Shown: positions 22,040 to 34,455, counted from the stretch's first letter. The stretch is DNA of 64,000 nucleotides from Euryodendron excelsum (GCA_033060915.1 CM065382.1:4220001-4284000); one strand, 5' to 3'. Notes: generated by a model not told the origin, from the letters alone. Made by a program: numbers and translations.

Positions 22040-22351
22040 TTATGATTCTATTTCACATGAAAGGATAAAAAAAAAGTTCGTTTTCAACTCGATCCATGAA
22101 GACAAAACAAGCATACAAAGACAAAACGTAACAAAGAAGCCAAGAAAAACAGAAAAGTCACGCTGCCATGCAAAAGGTCGATGTTGGCCAACTAAGCCAT
22201 GGTTTTCTCTTAGTTCTGCAAAATAGGTTTTATCTTTCATTAAGAAGGTTCCTTGTTTTCTGATCTGCAGGAGCAGCAGCACATCATTAGAGCAGTTAGT
22301 GTAAAATGCAAACATATGTATACAACATTTTAACAGATACTTATAGCACAT
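22040..22351 (-). other. Conserved ORF with HRPFAWQRDFSV, unknown
   Basis: A 103-residue minus-strand frame whose central part (KTYFAELRENHGLVGQ, then HRPFAWQRDFSV) recurs at 50185-50484, 44145-44369 and, more diverged, 995-1183. The sequence GAGCAGCAGC-type DNA before the central part could serve as an intron acceptor in some copies. No known domain is recognised. Coding status is doubtful because copies are recent duplicates. Confidence 0.25.
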
Positions 22352-22832
22352 GCAACAGCCTTAGAGATGGCAAGCTGCTCAGTTTTCAGATGAGAGAAAA
22401 GTATAGCATGAATTACAAGGGTAACCCAATGGAGATATAAACGAGATGTAAACACAGACGTTCTAATTCTAAATTTAACAACTCTTTGGGGCAGAGGCCA
22501 TAAGAGATTTGCCTCTCCTAAAATAGTAGTTAAACATGCCTTGCTTTCCCTTTCCTTTTTTTTTTTTTTTTCTTTTCTGTATAATCTAAGTAACGATTTC
22601 TATAATTAAAGCTAACAAGTGAAAATTAGCTACTATAATTTGTTGTTGCCATGATGTTTCAGTGAGTATAAATAAATTTTAGTTTTAAGTTTGATAAAAA
22701 AATAAAAAAAAAAACTAGACAGGCATAAAAAAATCACCGATGGAGCTCTATCAAAATTGTTAAACCAATCTGAATGGGAAATAATGTACAATGGGACTAG
22801 GCAAGGCTTTGGTAAATGAAAAAGAAAACAAT

Positions 22833-22869
22833 GGAAGCATTTATATGCTCCATTGTTGTACATCTGGGA

Positions 22870-22932
<63 letters not shown>

Positions 22933-22996
22933 GTACATGACATGTAGTAGACAAGAAATGGAAGCATTTATATGCTCCATTGTTGTACATCTGGGA

Positions 22997-23032
<36 letters not shown>
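22833..23032. repeat. 127-bp tandem duplication including GA tracts
   Basis: GGAAGCATTTATATGCTCC occurs at 22833 and again at 22960, each followed by a GA tract (22872-22931 and 22999-23032) and GACGTACATGACATGTAGTAG. The corresponding place in the segmental duplicate (50,967-51,050) has only one unit, so this expansion followed the duplication. Confidence 0.85.
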
Positions 23033-23033
<1 letters not shown>

Positions 23034-24886
23034 GTACATGACATGTAGTAGACAAGAAGTCAACCACCCGCGACTGTACCTAGTGGGGGCATCAGCCAAA
23101 GGTGCATTTTTTCGGAGATGCTTTACAGGAGAGGGTTGTCTTTAGCATAGGCTTTCCCATTGTCAAACAGCTTTTGCATTGTTGACTATTACTAAATTCA
23201 GTATAAATCTTAAATAAATTTTTTTTTATGTTATGTTTGGATTTTAAATTAATAAAAAAAATAAAGAAGATAAAAAATAAATTTATTCTTGTTGTTTAGT
23301 TGTAAGAAAAAATTGAATAAAAGAAAAGAAAAATTTTCTCTTTGTTTTTGTTATTGATTAATGTCTATTCATTCCTCTCTTATTTTTTCAATCTAATCAA
23401 ACAGAAGTATGAAATTTAGGATTCTATTTCTGTTCTTTTTTTTTATTTTTTTTTATCAGGGATCGAAAATACTATAACCAAAAAAAAAAAAAAAATTATT
23501 TGCCTTGTACATTAGGCATACCTCAGGTCTCAAAGTCAAAGACTAAAATAATTACATATTAATACGCGACATTCTTTTGAAGAAAGGAATTCAATTCCGC
23601 AGCTATGACTGTCGGGTCTTTGACTCATTGCCACGCAATTCAATAAGCAAGCCCAATGTCTTTCCTATCCTTTTTTCTGTTTTTGTTTCGTTACAAACTT
23701 TCAATTTTCTAATGTGCTTTTAGTTTACTTATAACTTTTTTTGCACCTCCAACAAAAAAAACAAAAAAAAACAAAAAGCTAAATAAGTCGGATAATAAGC
23801 TGATTTAAAAAATAACCAGTTTCATGCCAACAAGATCGCACAAATTTCATTAAACCTTTTCTCATCCTATAGCTCGAATCTCATAAGACCCTTAAGCTCC
23901 TTTTTGTCCTTTTACACAAAAATTAAAGTTGGTTTTAACAATTTTCTTGCTGAAAATGACAATTTTATTGGTTTTTGAATCAATGAAAAATCTATTAGAA
24001 ATAAAAACCCCACAGAGATAGTTCCGATCCATTATATATATTATGACATGCGACTATGAACCGGGACACATTTTCAAAGACACAATCAAATTTCTCTAGA
24101 CCTGACTATCTGGTAAGTCATTATTAATGCATTCCTATTCCATCTCCCATATTTTGGATCCATAAAAGAACTGCAGCTAGCTACCTTCAGCTATTTTTTG
24201 CTAAAAAAATAATGAATTCTTGGACCTCTTTCACGCTCAAATAATTTTGAGGTACTGTAAAAGAGAAAACTACAAAATCTGATACTATTTATGTAATCGC
24301 TTGATTAATATGTTTAGTTAATCATATTATGAAACACTAAGAAAGATCATTGGTTTATTAAATTATCTATTGAACCATGAAAAAAACTCAACAAAAGACA
24401 AACAAATTCACTATCCATTTTACGTCAAGTAATACGTGGAGTAACTCACGATATAGCAGTACTGAAACAAAAGAATGGTGAAGCTAAGAAGAATCAATCT
24501 GGAAAATACACGCGATTCATTTTCTGTATGCTTTTTCAACTTTTTTACTTTTTAAGTTATCTTCACATATAAAAGTAAAAAAGTTAAAAAAAGTTTTTTA
24601 CTTATAAGAAAAAAAAAACAAAATAAAAAATGTTAAATTTAAAGTCTACTAAATGGAGCCTAATAAATCACAGCCTTCTAAAAGATACACATAACCCGAC
24701 CCATTCGCGAAGGCAACCCAACCCGACAGTTTGTCCAAATCTTTTGATAAAATTGGGTGGATAAAAGTGGGAATGAAGTAGTTGCACAATAGGGGTGAGC
24801 ATTGGTGTGGGAGTAGGTTCAAGTCGGACCTACACTGTATATAATGCTCATCGGATCTAAAATTAAATTTCATGTCCATCCATTGA

Positions 24887-26464
24887 TGACTCGCTTCGAA
24901 AACTACAAAATGGAGTTAGTACCCCGCAAGAGTACGGGGGTCGCGATGAAGTATAAACCGGTAATTCGGTATCATTCTCTCCCAAAGGACCTAGCCAAAT
25001 ATAGGCTCTAGCACTCAACTCACATTAATCTAGCCTAGGATTGAATTGCAATTATGTGGGGAATTGAATCTAAAATAAAAGGAAAAAGAAAAGGACCGAA
25101 AATCTTTAGGTTTTTGATGGGGTTTTGATTTACTAAACTAGTGCAATGAAAATTAAAACAATTAACTAGGCAATTGATTTAAATGTAAAGCAATTAAAAT
25201 GAAAAGCTTAGATATGATTGATTTAATCTACCAATTCACAACAAGAATTTCAATAGAGGATTTTTATAACTCAAATCAAGAATCACACCATGAATTCTTG
25301 ATTTGGAATATTTTGACCATAAAACCTTGAGTTTATATTTAGTTGAGTGTAGAAATTAAACCAATTAATAGAACCCTAAAAGCAAACCTTATAAATGTGC
25401 AAGATTTATACCAATTGTTGAATTGTGCATAAATATTACCAAATGAGTTATGAATCTAAGTTTTCGAACAAATCCAACACCAAACCAAATAGAACTATAC
25501 AAATCTATGAATAAAACTTTGAAGTTCATGAATTCCCATTGAAATACTTGAAAATCCTTGGTGGATCTTCACAATCACACCCAAGAGATGTTTAGCTACT
25601 AGAATTCATAATAAAGAGCATAAATGAAGGTAAATCTAACATTAAATTAAGTAAAACTAGTGTTTGGTTGCTAAGAAAGTGAGAGAAAATGGCAAGAAAG
25701 TGAAGAAAAATACATTACAATGTAAGAAAGTTACAATTTCTACTCATACATTAACATTACAAACATAAATCTAAGCTAAAATACACAAAAATATAAAAAC
25801 CAACCTTGGAGGAGCCTTTCATACCGCCCCCTTAGCTGCTACAAACCTAAAAAATTTCCTCCCCTCCATTTTTTCGAACAACATAGCTTTTAAGCTCCAG
25901 ATCTGTATCAACCGATCGATCTGCACTATTCACTGATCGATTGGTCGATCGAACGACAATTGGAGCGTTCGATCGGTAAATAAATTGTTTTTACTGTTCA
26001 CGGGTACTGTTCACCGATCGATTGGTAAACAGTACCCGATCGATCGGTGAATCACCCTCTCTGAAGTTTGCCAAACCAATCGATCGGTTACTATTCATCC
26101 CTCCACCTTGAAACTTGATTTTGACCACTCTAGAGGCCGATTCAGCCGATGCACATTAGAGGACAAATTGTAGCTCTTGAAGTCTTCTTTCTAATGACAC
26201 AAAAATCAGCTCAATCGGACATCAGAGTAAAAAGATATGACCCAAATACCAAGACAGGTCTGAATTTTTATGAACAAATTATTCGCCTTGAACCCGCTTT
26301 GATTATTCTTGCTTTCTTTTTGCCTTTATTAGCTTATATAACCTACAAAGCACACACAAAACATAATCAAACAAATATCTAACTAAAATAAGAAAATTAA
26401 CACTAATATAAATCTAACAAAATGCGGATTAAGAGTCTATAATTACACTTTTAGGGTGTAATCA
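24887..26464 (+). mobile_element. Solo LTR, 1578 bp, with 5-bp target duplication
   Basis: It begins TGACTCGCTTCG and ends GGGTGTAATCA, giving TG...CA ends, and is flanked by ATTGA at 24882-24886 and 26465-26469. The paralogous site at 52,880 is uninterrupted (CCATTGAGCCTAAAA). There is no internal retroviral coding region, so this is a solo LTR left by recombination between the two LTRs. Near its start is CCCCGCAAGAGTACGGGGGT, a string also found in the LTR at 63930. It contains a cluster of CGATCGATCGGT-like palindromes (about 25,920-26,090). Confidence 0.9.
26002..26037. repeat. 36-bp hairpin in the solo LTR
   Basis: GGGTACTGTT and AACAGTACCC form a perfect 10-bp stem enclosing ACCGATCGATTGGT, which is itself nearly palindromic. 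It sits within the CGATCGAT cluster. Position in the 3' third of the LTR suggests the transcribed R/U5 side, but the transcript start is not known. Confidence 0.75.
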
Positions 26465-27780
26465 ATTGAGCCTAAAAAAAATTTAATACAAAAAATTATG
26501 TTACAAATTGAACATGAATGTTGTGTTAGCTAAATTGGTTAGCGTGTCTTTTTATTGATCAAAAATCAATTATCTTTTATTGATTAAAAATCAAGTATTA
26601 GAACTTGTAACTGATTTCTTTTAATAAATATTTTTCTTCTTCATAAATAAAGCTAAATAAAATAATTTTTAAAAACATACGATATGTTAAAATTTATAAA
26701 TATATTATTTTATATTTATTTTGTTTGCACCACACTTTAAACAAAATCTTTGAACATGTCCATTAATGTAATCGGGCATTAAAAAAGTTTTCAAGACCTA
26801 TAACTAATTGGCTGGCTTAGTAGGCCATCGAACTTGTGGCCGCTCCTATTGCACAAGGACAATCTTATAATTTAATTAATGGAAGAAAGTAAATTATCAC
26901 ATAGCTCCTTTTGTCCTTTTACATCTGAAAATTAGAGTTGGTTTTTACAATTTTTTTTTTACCGAAAATGACAATTTTATTTGTGTTTTAATCAATGAAA
27001 AATCCATTAGAAATAGACATCCCACAGAGATATATTGCTCCGATGCATTGGTATTATTACATGGGCAGTGAACCGGGACATTCTCATGGACACAATAAAA
27101 TTTCCGACTATCTGGTAAGCCACTATTAATGCATTTATATTCCATCTCCCATATTTTAGGACCCTGTAAATTTTGATTGAAAGTAGAAAACTAAGATCCA
27201 TAAAAAGATGCATTTTCTGAATGCATTTTCAAACTGAAACAAAAGAATGCCGAAGCTGATAAGAATCAATCTGCAAAATACATGCGATTCATTTTCTGAA
27301 TGTTTTCCTATATATATATTTATATATATACACATAGCGTTTACAACGGCAAACTCGATGCCAAATGCATGAAAATTTTCATGCACAATAATTTGGTATG
27401 AACTCAGCTTAATTACTACAAAGCGCACGCTAAACCTTCTTTTGTTTTTATTAGAGTACTTATTATCATTCACAGTATGTAAAAATTAAGCAAATTATAT
27501 AAGCCATAGAAATAACTTTACTTTGCTCTTTTATTCATCTGTACTATGAGTATAAAAATACAAACAAACACGACTAAAAGCATCCTCTTAAGCTTTCCTT
27601 ATTCTACAGAACAATTACATAAAATACACACCAACAACAACCTAAAAAGAATGAGTGTATATAAACTTATTACAACTTGATTTGCACCAGTCTTATTTTA
27701 GTCACTTCTGTTTTTTGTTTGTTTTTTTTCTTTTTTCTTTCTGACTTCTAAGGTGAAGGAGCTATGACATTTGTGAATGG
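26465..27780. repeat. Intergenic unit DNA 3' of copy 5
   Basis: It continues the unit interrupted by the solo LTR, and holds the palindrome (27366-27385) and the conserved flank beyond the stop codon of copy 5. No gene seen. It is homologous to 52,880-53,815, where a deletion begins. Confidence 0.55.
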
Positions 27781-27794
27781 CTGCCGGGCGAGTT

Positions 27795-28124
27795 TTATTT
27801 GCAATTAACTTTTTTCAGTGGAGCCATGAATTGTGGTGGGTACATAGGAGGAGGTGGGGGACGAGCCATGGCGGCATTGCCGGCAAAGCCTTTCTGGCCG
27901 ACTGTTCTGGCTTTATTGCCATTCACGGAACCGGGGATGGTGGGATTTGGAGCGTGAGGTGGGACTGGACCATTCCGCAGAGACTGCAAGAGAAGATTTT
28001 TCATTTTGATCCACTCTTCTTTTTCTTCTTCACTCAGGGCTCTGCTGGTAGCTTCATGTGGTTTGATGCTGAGAAGAAGAGCTGCTGCTAGAATGACTAA
28101 AACAATACTTTGAGTTCTCATCAT
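27795..28124 (-). CDS. Secreted signalling-peptide precursor, array copy 5
   Basis: 109 residues, single exon. The start has two ATG codons rather than three (28124). The signal peptide ends PHEAT, with an extra residue before SRAL; the next part reads SEEEKEEWIKMK. Core: LRNGPVPPHAPNPTIPG, so the usual dibasic-like QKG is RNG here. The GFAGNAA block is intact, followed by MARPPPPPMYPPQF and a tail ending KKVNCK, which adds a single cysteine not seen in other copies. The variable site reads PVPP. This gene has no counterpart in the second segmental copy, where a deletion near 53,815 removed it. Its TATA box has one change (TTATTTATA on the plus strand). Confidence 0.8.
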   Translation of the reverse strand: MMRTQSIVLVILAAALLLSIKPHEATSRALSEEEKEEWIKMKNLLLQSLRNGPVPPHAPNPTIPGSVNGNKARTVGQKGFAGNAAMARPPPPPMYPPQFMAPLKKVNCK

Positions 28125-28194
28125 CTTCTTGTTGGGCAATTAAGCAAAGAATAGATACAAACTATATATGCAGAATGAATGCGGGGAGAGGGGA

Positions 28195-28282
28195 TTATTT
28201 ATATGCATCAAAGCCATGATCGTCAACTGCTATATTTCTTTAATTTTTCTTGTTTTGTCGTTTGATGGAAGGTTTTTTGACC
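28195..28282 (-). promoter_or_regulatory. Core promoter of copy 5: weakened TATA box and W-box
   Basis: Standard spacing of 71 and 153 bp to the ATG. The TATA element at 28195-28203 carries one substitution relative to the other copies, while the core TATAAATA is kept. W-box TTGACC at 28277-28282. Confidence 0.65.
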
Positions 28283-28371
28283 GTTGAAAATGGAATGGTA
28301 GTAAATGAAGAAACTACTGCGTAGCATGCAAATTGGGCACGTTAAGAAAATGTAAACCAATCTCATCAGCT

Positions 28372-28373
<2 letters not shown>

Positions 28374-28417
<44 letters not shown>
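28374..28417. repeat. (CT)22 microsatellite upstream of copy 5
   Basis: 44 bp of pure CT, (GA)n in the gene's sense, 250 bp from the ATG, at the same place as in other copies. Confidence 0.9.
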
Positions 28418-28419
<2 letters not shown>

Positions 28420-28429
28420 TAAATTAAAC

Positions 28430-31400
28430 CTAGTGGCTCAGGTATATTTGATATTTTCTCTCCCTAGCTTTTTAATGGAGCTGAAGATATTTCCTCACAT
28501 TGAAATTCTATAATTTCACTAGTTTTAAGACCTATTTGGAACCATATTATATTGGACAAGGTATTCAGAAAAAGAAACGAAAAGGGATTTAACACCAAAT
28601 TCGTCATTCTTGTTTGGTGTAAGATGGAATTTTAATAGAAAGAAATTGGTCCTTGATGATTTTCTTTTGCAATTAAATGAAATAATATGGTGGGAACTCA
28701 AGGTAAAGTAAAATAATACTTTAAACTCCTTTTGAATTCTGGAAAAATTAAAGTCGTTGGAATTTAAGTCCTTTAAGTTCAATCTATTTTAAAATTCCTC
28801 CAAACTCAAATTCTTTTCCTTCATGCCATTGCAAATACAGGGGTCCCTTTGCTTTCTTTGCGGGCATTGGAGAGGTGGGAAGGCGTTTACTCTGTGTTGA
28901 GCCCTAGCTTCTTCTTTTTCTTTGCTTTTTAACATTTCTGAGCCTTTGAACGTTTACGCGACAGTCTAATGAAAGAATGAAATTCATATTCGTGGACTTT
29001 TAAACCCATGCAATTCATACACGCCCTCTCCCATCCGCAGGGGCAACCCGACCCGATATTTTGTACATATCTTTGGTTAAAAGTGGGTGGGTTAAAGTGG
29101 GGAATGAAGTGGGTGTATAATATGGGTGAACGTTGGGCAGGGTGGGTTTACGTCGGATGTACACTCTATATGATTGTCCACCGCATCTCAAATTAAATCC
29201 CAAATCCATTCATTTAATTTTGAACAAGTTTAATAAAAAAATTTATGTCACAAATCGAACATTACTATTGTTTTAACTGAAGTGCTTTGTGTTTTTTTTT
29301 TATAGATTAAAAATCAAGTGTTAAAACTTGCAATTGATTTCTTTTAATAAGTATTTTTTTATTTAAAAGTAAAGTTAAATAACATAACTTCTAAATACAT
29401 ACAATATGTAAAAATATATAAATACATTGTTTTAGATATATTTCAGGTCGTACTAGACTTTAAACAAATTTTTTAACCCTTCCATTAACATAATCGTGCC
29501 TTAAAAAGTTTTCAAGACTTATAAATAATTGGCTGGCATAGAAGGCCATCGAGTCCATGACCACTACTAATGCATAAGGGCAATTTAGCGATTGGATTCA
29601 CTATAGGTGACATCAATAATTGCTTTTGCTTGCACTATAACTTCAAATGGAGTTAACTTTTCTATTGGTTGTAAGATTACCCATGACAAATTAATTTGTA
29701 AATAAAATCAAGTGAGAATTTTCAATACAATATAAGAATTTTAGAGGATGATATGACTGAATGAGAATTTTTTTATTTTAAAACAAAACATTTATCTTGA
29801 TGGTTCTAAATTACAAATTATCACTTGATGACTGGAATTCACACCAATAACTCACATTTTGCATGCTTTAAATCATGAGTTCACGCCAATAATTCATATG
29901 AATGTATAGAATAATTTATTATATAGGTGATGTGATTGTAGTATTTTTATAATTAAGAACTATTATGATAGTTATTTTTTGTTTAAAAAAGAATAGCTGT
30001 CACTATTTCTGTTTCTTTTTTTTTTTTTCCATCAAGGATCCAAACTACTATAAAAAATAAAAAAAAAATTGTTTGCCTTGTACAATAGTCATACCTCAGG
30101 TCTCAAAGTCAAAGGCTAAAACAATTACTACATGTTAATACGCTACATTCTTTTGAAGAAAGGAATTCAATTCCGCAGCTATGACTCTCAGGTCTCAAAG
30201 TCAAAGACTCATTGCCACGCAATTCAATAAGGAAGCCCAGTGTCTTTCCTATCCTTTTTTTTTTTTTTTTTGTTTTTGTTTTGTTACAAACTTCCAACTT
30301 TCTAATGTGCTTTTAGTTTACTTACGACATTTTTTGCACCTTCGGAAAAAAAAAAAAACAAAAAGCTAAATAAGTCGGATAATAAGCTGATTTAAACAAT
30401 AACAAGTTTCATGCCAACAAGAACGCACAAATTTCATTAAACCTTTTCTCATCCTATAGCTCTAAACTCATAAGATCCTTTTCGTCCTTTTACACCTGAA
30501 AAATTAGAGTTAGTTTTTACAATTTTCTTGCTGAAAATGACAATTTTATTGGTTTTTGAATCCATGAAAAATCTATTAGAAATAAACATCCCACGAAGAT
30601 AGCTCCGATCCGTTATATATATTATGAATCGGGACACATTCTCAGAGACACAATCAAATTTCCCCAGACCTGACTATCTGGTAAGCCATTATTAATGCAT
30701 TCCTGTTCCATCTCCCATATTTTGGATCCATAAAAGAACTGCAGCTAGCTAACTTCAACTATTTTTTGCTGAAAGGAAAGTGGATTCTTGGACCACTTTC
30801 ACGCTCATATAAATTTGAGGTACTGTAAAAGAGAAAACTATAAAATCTGATACTATTTATTTAATTGCTTGATTAATATGTTAGTTAATCATATTTTGAA
30901 ACACGAAGAAAGTTCAGTGGTTTATTAAATTATCTATTGAACCATGAAAAAGAATCAACAAAAGACAAACAAATTCACTATCCATTTTACGTCAAGTAAT
31001 ACTTGGAGTAACTCACGATATAGCAGTATTGAAACAAAAGAATGGCGAAGCTAAGAAGAATCAATCTGGAAAATACATGCGATTCATTTTCTGTATGCTT
31101 TTTCAACTTTTTTGCTTTTTTAGTTATCTTCACTTATACAAACAAAAAGTTAAAAAAGTTTTTTACTTATAAGGAAAAAAAAAAACAAAGTAAAAAATGT
31201 TAAATTTAAACTCTATGGAGCCTAATAAATCAGGGACTTCTAAAACCATGCAATTTGATACACATAACCCGACCCATTCTCAAAGGCAACGCAACCCGAC
31301 ATTTTGTCCAAATCTTTTGATAAAATTGGGAGGATAAAAGTGGGAATGAAGTAGGTGCACAATAGGGGTGAACATTGGTGTGGGAGTAGGTTCAAGTCGG

Positions 31401-32750
31401 ACTTACACTATATATAATGCTCACCGGATCTGAAATTAAATTTCAAGTCCATCCATTGAGCCTAAAAATAATTTAATACAAAAAATTATGTCACAAATTG
31501 AACATGAATGTTGTGTTAGCTAAAGTGGTTAGCGTGTCTTTTTATTGATTAAAAATCAAGTATCTTTTATTGATTAAAAATCAAGTATCAGAACTTGCAA
31601 CTGATTTCTTTTAATAAATATTTTTCTTATTCATAAATAAGGCTAAATAACATAATTTTTAAATACATACAATATGTTAAAATTTATAAATATATTATTT
31701 TTGTTTGGACCACACTTTAAACAAAATCTTTGAACATGTCCATTAATGTATTCGGGCATTAAAAAAGTTTTCAAGACCTATAACTGATTGGCTGGCTTAG
31801 TAGGCCATCAAACCTGTGGCCGCTCCTATTGCACAAGGACAATCTTGTAATTTAATTAATGGAAGAAAGTAAATTATCACATAGCTCCTCTTGTCCTTTT
31901 ACATCTAAAAATTAGAGTTGATTTTTACAATTTTTTTTGGCGAAAATGACAATTTTATTAGTTTTTTAATCAATGAAAATCCATTAAAAATAGACACCTC
32001 CACAGAGATATATAGCTTCGATGCATTTATATTATTACATGGGGCTGTGAACCAGGACATTCTCGTGGACACGATAAAATTTCCCCGGACCTGACTATCT
32101 GGTAAGCCATTATTATTGCATTTATATTCCATCTCCCATATTTTGGGACCCTGTCAATTTTGATTGAAAGTAGAAACGGGAAAAAAGATTTCTGAATGCA
32201 TTTTCAAGCTGAAACAAAAGAATGCCGAAACTGATAAGAATCAATCTACAAAATACGTGCGATTCAGTTTCTGAATGCCTTTTATCTGCAGGTTGGCAAT
32301 CAGAATTTGCTATATATATGTAGTGTTTACAACGGCAAACTCGATGGTAAATGCATGAAAATTTTCATGCAGTATAATTTAATATGAACTCAGCTTAATT
32401 ACTACAAAGCACACCCTAAATCTTCTTTTGTTTTTATTATACTTATTATCATTCACAGTATACAAATATTAAGCAAATTATATAAAACATAGAAATAACT
32501 TTACTTTGCTCTTTTATTCATCTGTGCTATGAGTATCAAAATACAAACAAACACTACTAAAAGCATCCTCTTAAGCTTTCCTTATTCTACAGAACAATTA
32601 TATAAAATACACAGCAACAACAACCTTAAAAGAAATAGTGTATATAAGCTTATTACAACTTGATTTGCACCAATCTTATTTAGTCACTTCTGTTTTTGTT
32701 TGTTCGTTTTTTTTGTTACTGACTTCTATAGTGGAGGAACTATGACATTT
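28430..32750. repeat. Short-type intergenic unit between copies 5 and 6
   Basis: No certain gene. It includes the 85-residue ORF (28525-28782), the ACCCGACC repeat (29,000-29,200), a short-type join near 30,000, the GTCTCAAAGTC block (30,090-30,240), a second ACCCGACC repeat (31,260-31,450), the palindrome (32352-32371) and the 3' flank of copy 6. Collinear with 53,820-56,640. Confidence 0.55.
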
Positions 32751-32772
32751 GTGAATGGCTGCCGGGCGAGTT

Positions 32773-33102
32773 TTATTTGCGATTAACTTTTGTCAATGGA
32801 GCCATGAGTTGTGGTGGGTACATAGGAGGAGGTGGGGGAGGAGCCATGGCGGCATTGCCGGCAAAGCCTTTCTGGCCGACGGTTCTGGCTTTATTGCCAT
32901 TCACGGAACCAGGGATGGTGGGATTTGGAGCGTGAGGAGGGGGTGGACCCTTCTGCAGAGACTGCAAGAGAAGATTTTTCATTTTCATCCACTCTTCTTT
33001 TCCTTCTTCACGTAGGACTCGGCTAGCTTCGTGTGGTTTGATGCTGAGAAGAAGAGCTGCTGCTAGAATGACTAAAACAATGCTTTGAGTTCTCATCATC
33101 AT
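32773..33102 (-). CDS. Secreted signalling-peptide precursor, array copy 6
   Basis: 109 residues, single exon, start at the first of three ATGs (33102). It is close to the family consensus: signal peptide MMMRTQSIVLVILAAALLLS then IKPHEA, SRVLREEGKEEWMKMK, LLLQSLQKG, core PPPPHAPNPTIPG, VGQKGFAGNAA, six prolines, MYPPQLMAPLTKVNRK. The variable site is PPPP. Its flanks match the gene at 56667 base for base over long stretches, yet the coding centre of that gene matches copy 7 instead. Promoter intact with standard spacing. Inferred secreted peptide precursor, as for the other copies. Confidence 0.83.
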   Translation of the reverse strand: MMMRTQSIVLVILAAALLLSIKPHEASRVLREEGKEEWMKMKNLLLQSLQKGPPPPHAPNPTIPGSVNGNKARTVGQKGFAGNAAMAPPPPPPMYPPQLMAPLTKVNRK

Positions 33103-33172
33103 CTTCTTGTTGGGCAATTAAGCAAAGAATAGATACAAACTATATATGCAGTATTAATGCAGGGAGAGGGGG

Positions 33173-33260
33173 CTATTTATATGCATCAAAGCCATGATCG
33201 TCAGCTGCTATATTACTTTAGTTCTTCTTTGTTTGCCGTTTGATGGAAGGGTTTTTGACC
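33173..33260 (-). promoter_or_regulatory. Core promoter of copy 6: TATA box and W-box
   Basis: TATA box 33173-33181 and W-box TTGACC 33255-33260 at 71 and 153 bp from the ATG. The GA tract is replaced by a short mixed (TA)n(CT)n run at 33351-33374. Confidence 0.7.
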
Positions 33261-33379
33261 GTTGAAAATGGAATGGTAGTAAATGAAGAAACTACTGCGT
33301 AGCATGCAAATTGGGCACGTTAAGAAAATGTAAACCAATCTGATCCGTTGATATATATATATCTCTCTCTCTCTAAATT

Positions 33380-34124
33380 AAACCTAGTGGGTAATTATAT
33401 TTGATATTCTCTCCTAGCTGTGTAATAGAGCTGGAGATATTTCACTCAATATAGAAATGTTATAATTTCGAGATGACCTGACACTCTGACCACTTAGCCC
33501 AAAAAAAAAAAAAGAAAAGAAAAGAAAAAGAAGACCTATTGGGAACAATATTATAGTGGACAAGGGGTTGTGAAAAAGAAAAGGAAAATAATTTTAACAC
33601 AAAATTCGTCTGTCTTGTTTGTTATTAGATGGAATTTTAATAGAAGGAAATTGTTCCTTGACGATTTTCTTTTGCAATTAAATTCTATAACAATGGTAGG
33701 AACTCAAGGTAAAGTAAAATAGCACCTTAAACAAATTAAAGGAATTTTAGTCGCTCTAAATTCAATTCTATTTGAAAATTCCTTCAATTTGAATAACTCA
33801 AATTCCTTCAATTTGTTTTCTTTTCCTTTAGTTTTGTTTTTTTTGTATTTTTTTTTTTTTGGTTGATAAATTCAAGTTCCACACAAAACATTAAAGTACC
33901 CTGCCACACATGTTCTTTTCTTTGCGGGGCAGTGGAGAGGTAGGAATGCGCTTACTCTTTGTTGAGCCTAGTTCCTTTGTTGAATTCTTCTTTTTTCCTT
34001 TTCTTTACTGTTTAACATTTCTGAGCCTTTGAATGCTTGTAGTTCGGGTCGAAGATATTTAATTTATTCGTGCTACACGTTTTCTAATGACAGAATGGAA
34101 TTCAATTCCACGGGCATGATTCTA
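33380..34124. repeat. Diverged upstream segment of copy 6
   Basis: Homologous to the upstream region of the other copies but more diverged, without the 85-residue frame. Collinear with 57,270-58,005. No gene seen. Confidence 0.5.
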
Positions 34125-34311
34125 AGGCCCATTTGGTATAATTTTTTTAAGTTTTTTTGATTTATAAATAATAAAAAAAATATTTTTTTAATTTTTTGTT
34201 TTTTTTTTACTTATCTTAACTTATAAAAATAAAAAGTCGAAATTTTTTTACTTATAAGAAAAAAAAGTAAAATAAAATATGTTAAATTTAGACTTTACCA
34301 AACGAAGCCTA
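34125..34311. mobile_element. MITE-like element with GGCC(C/T)...TTTGG ends
   Basis: The left end AAGGCCCATTTGGTA and the reverse complement of the right end, AGGCTTCGTTTGGTA, form imperfect terminal inverted repeats around AT-rich DNA of about 160 bp. The ends resemble those of hAT-type MITEs. Related remnants with a similar right end occur near 58,007-58,187, 24,530-24,660, 52,530-52,665, 31,100-31,215 and 55,020-55,140. The target duplication is not clear. Confidence 0.4.
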
Positions 34312-34455
34312 ATAAGTCACATACTTCTAAAGCCATGCAATTCGATACATATACCTTGTCCCATTCTCAAAGGTAACCCGACCCGACATTTTGTCCAATC
34401 TTTTGGTAAAATTGGGTGGATTAAAGTGGGAATGAAGTAGCTGCACAATAGGGGT

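Larger units (their letters stand above)
20230..24886. repeat. Long-type intergenic unit between copies 4 and 5
   Basis: No certain gene. It contains the 85-residue ORF (20326-20583), the ACCCGACC repeat (20,820-21,000), the FAWQRDFSV block with a 103-residue minus-strand frame (22040-22351), an expanded GA region (22872-23032), the GTCTCAAAGTC block (23,520-23,660) and a second ACCCGACC repeat (24,670-24,880). The solo LTR inserted at its right end. Confidence 0.55.

Noticed and set aside
22633..23067. Long SLSLSLS/ERERER reading frames across GA tracts
   Set aside because: Microsatellite translation artefacts in several frames and on both strands.
24887..26464. 26149-26382 plus-strand ORF as a gene
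   Set aside because: It lies wholly inside the solo LTR, has no known domain and is not kept in related LTRs.
34317..34455. C-terminal part of the RNase H open frame
   Set aside because: Past 34456 the sequence is host ACCCGACC-type repeat; the fusion is accidental.
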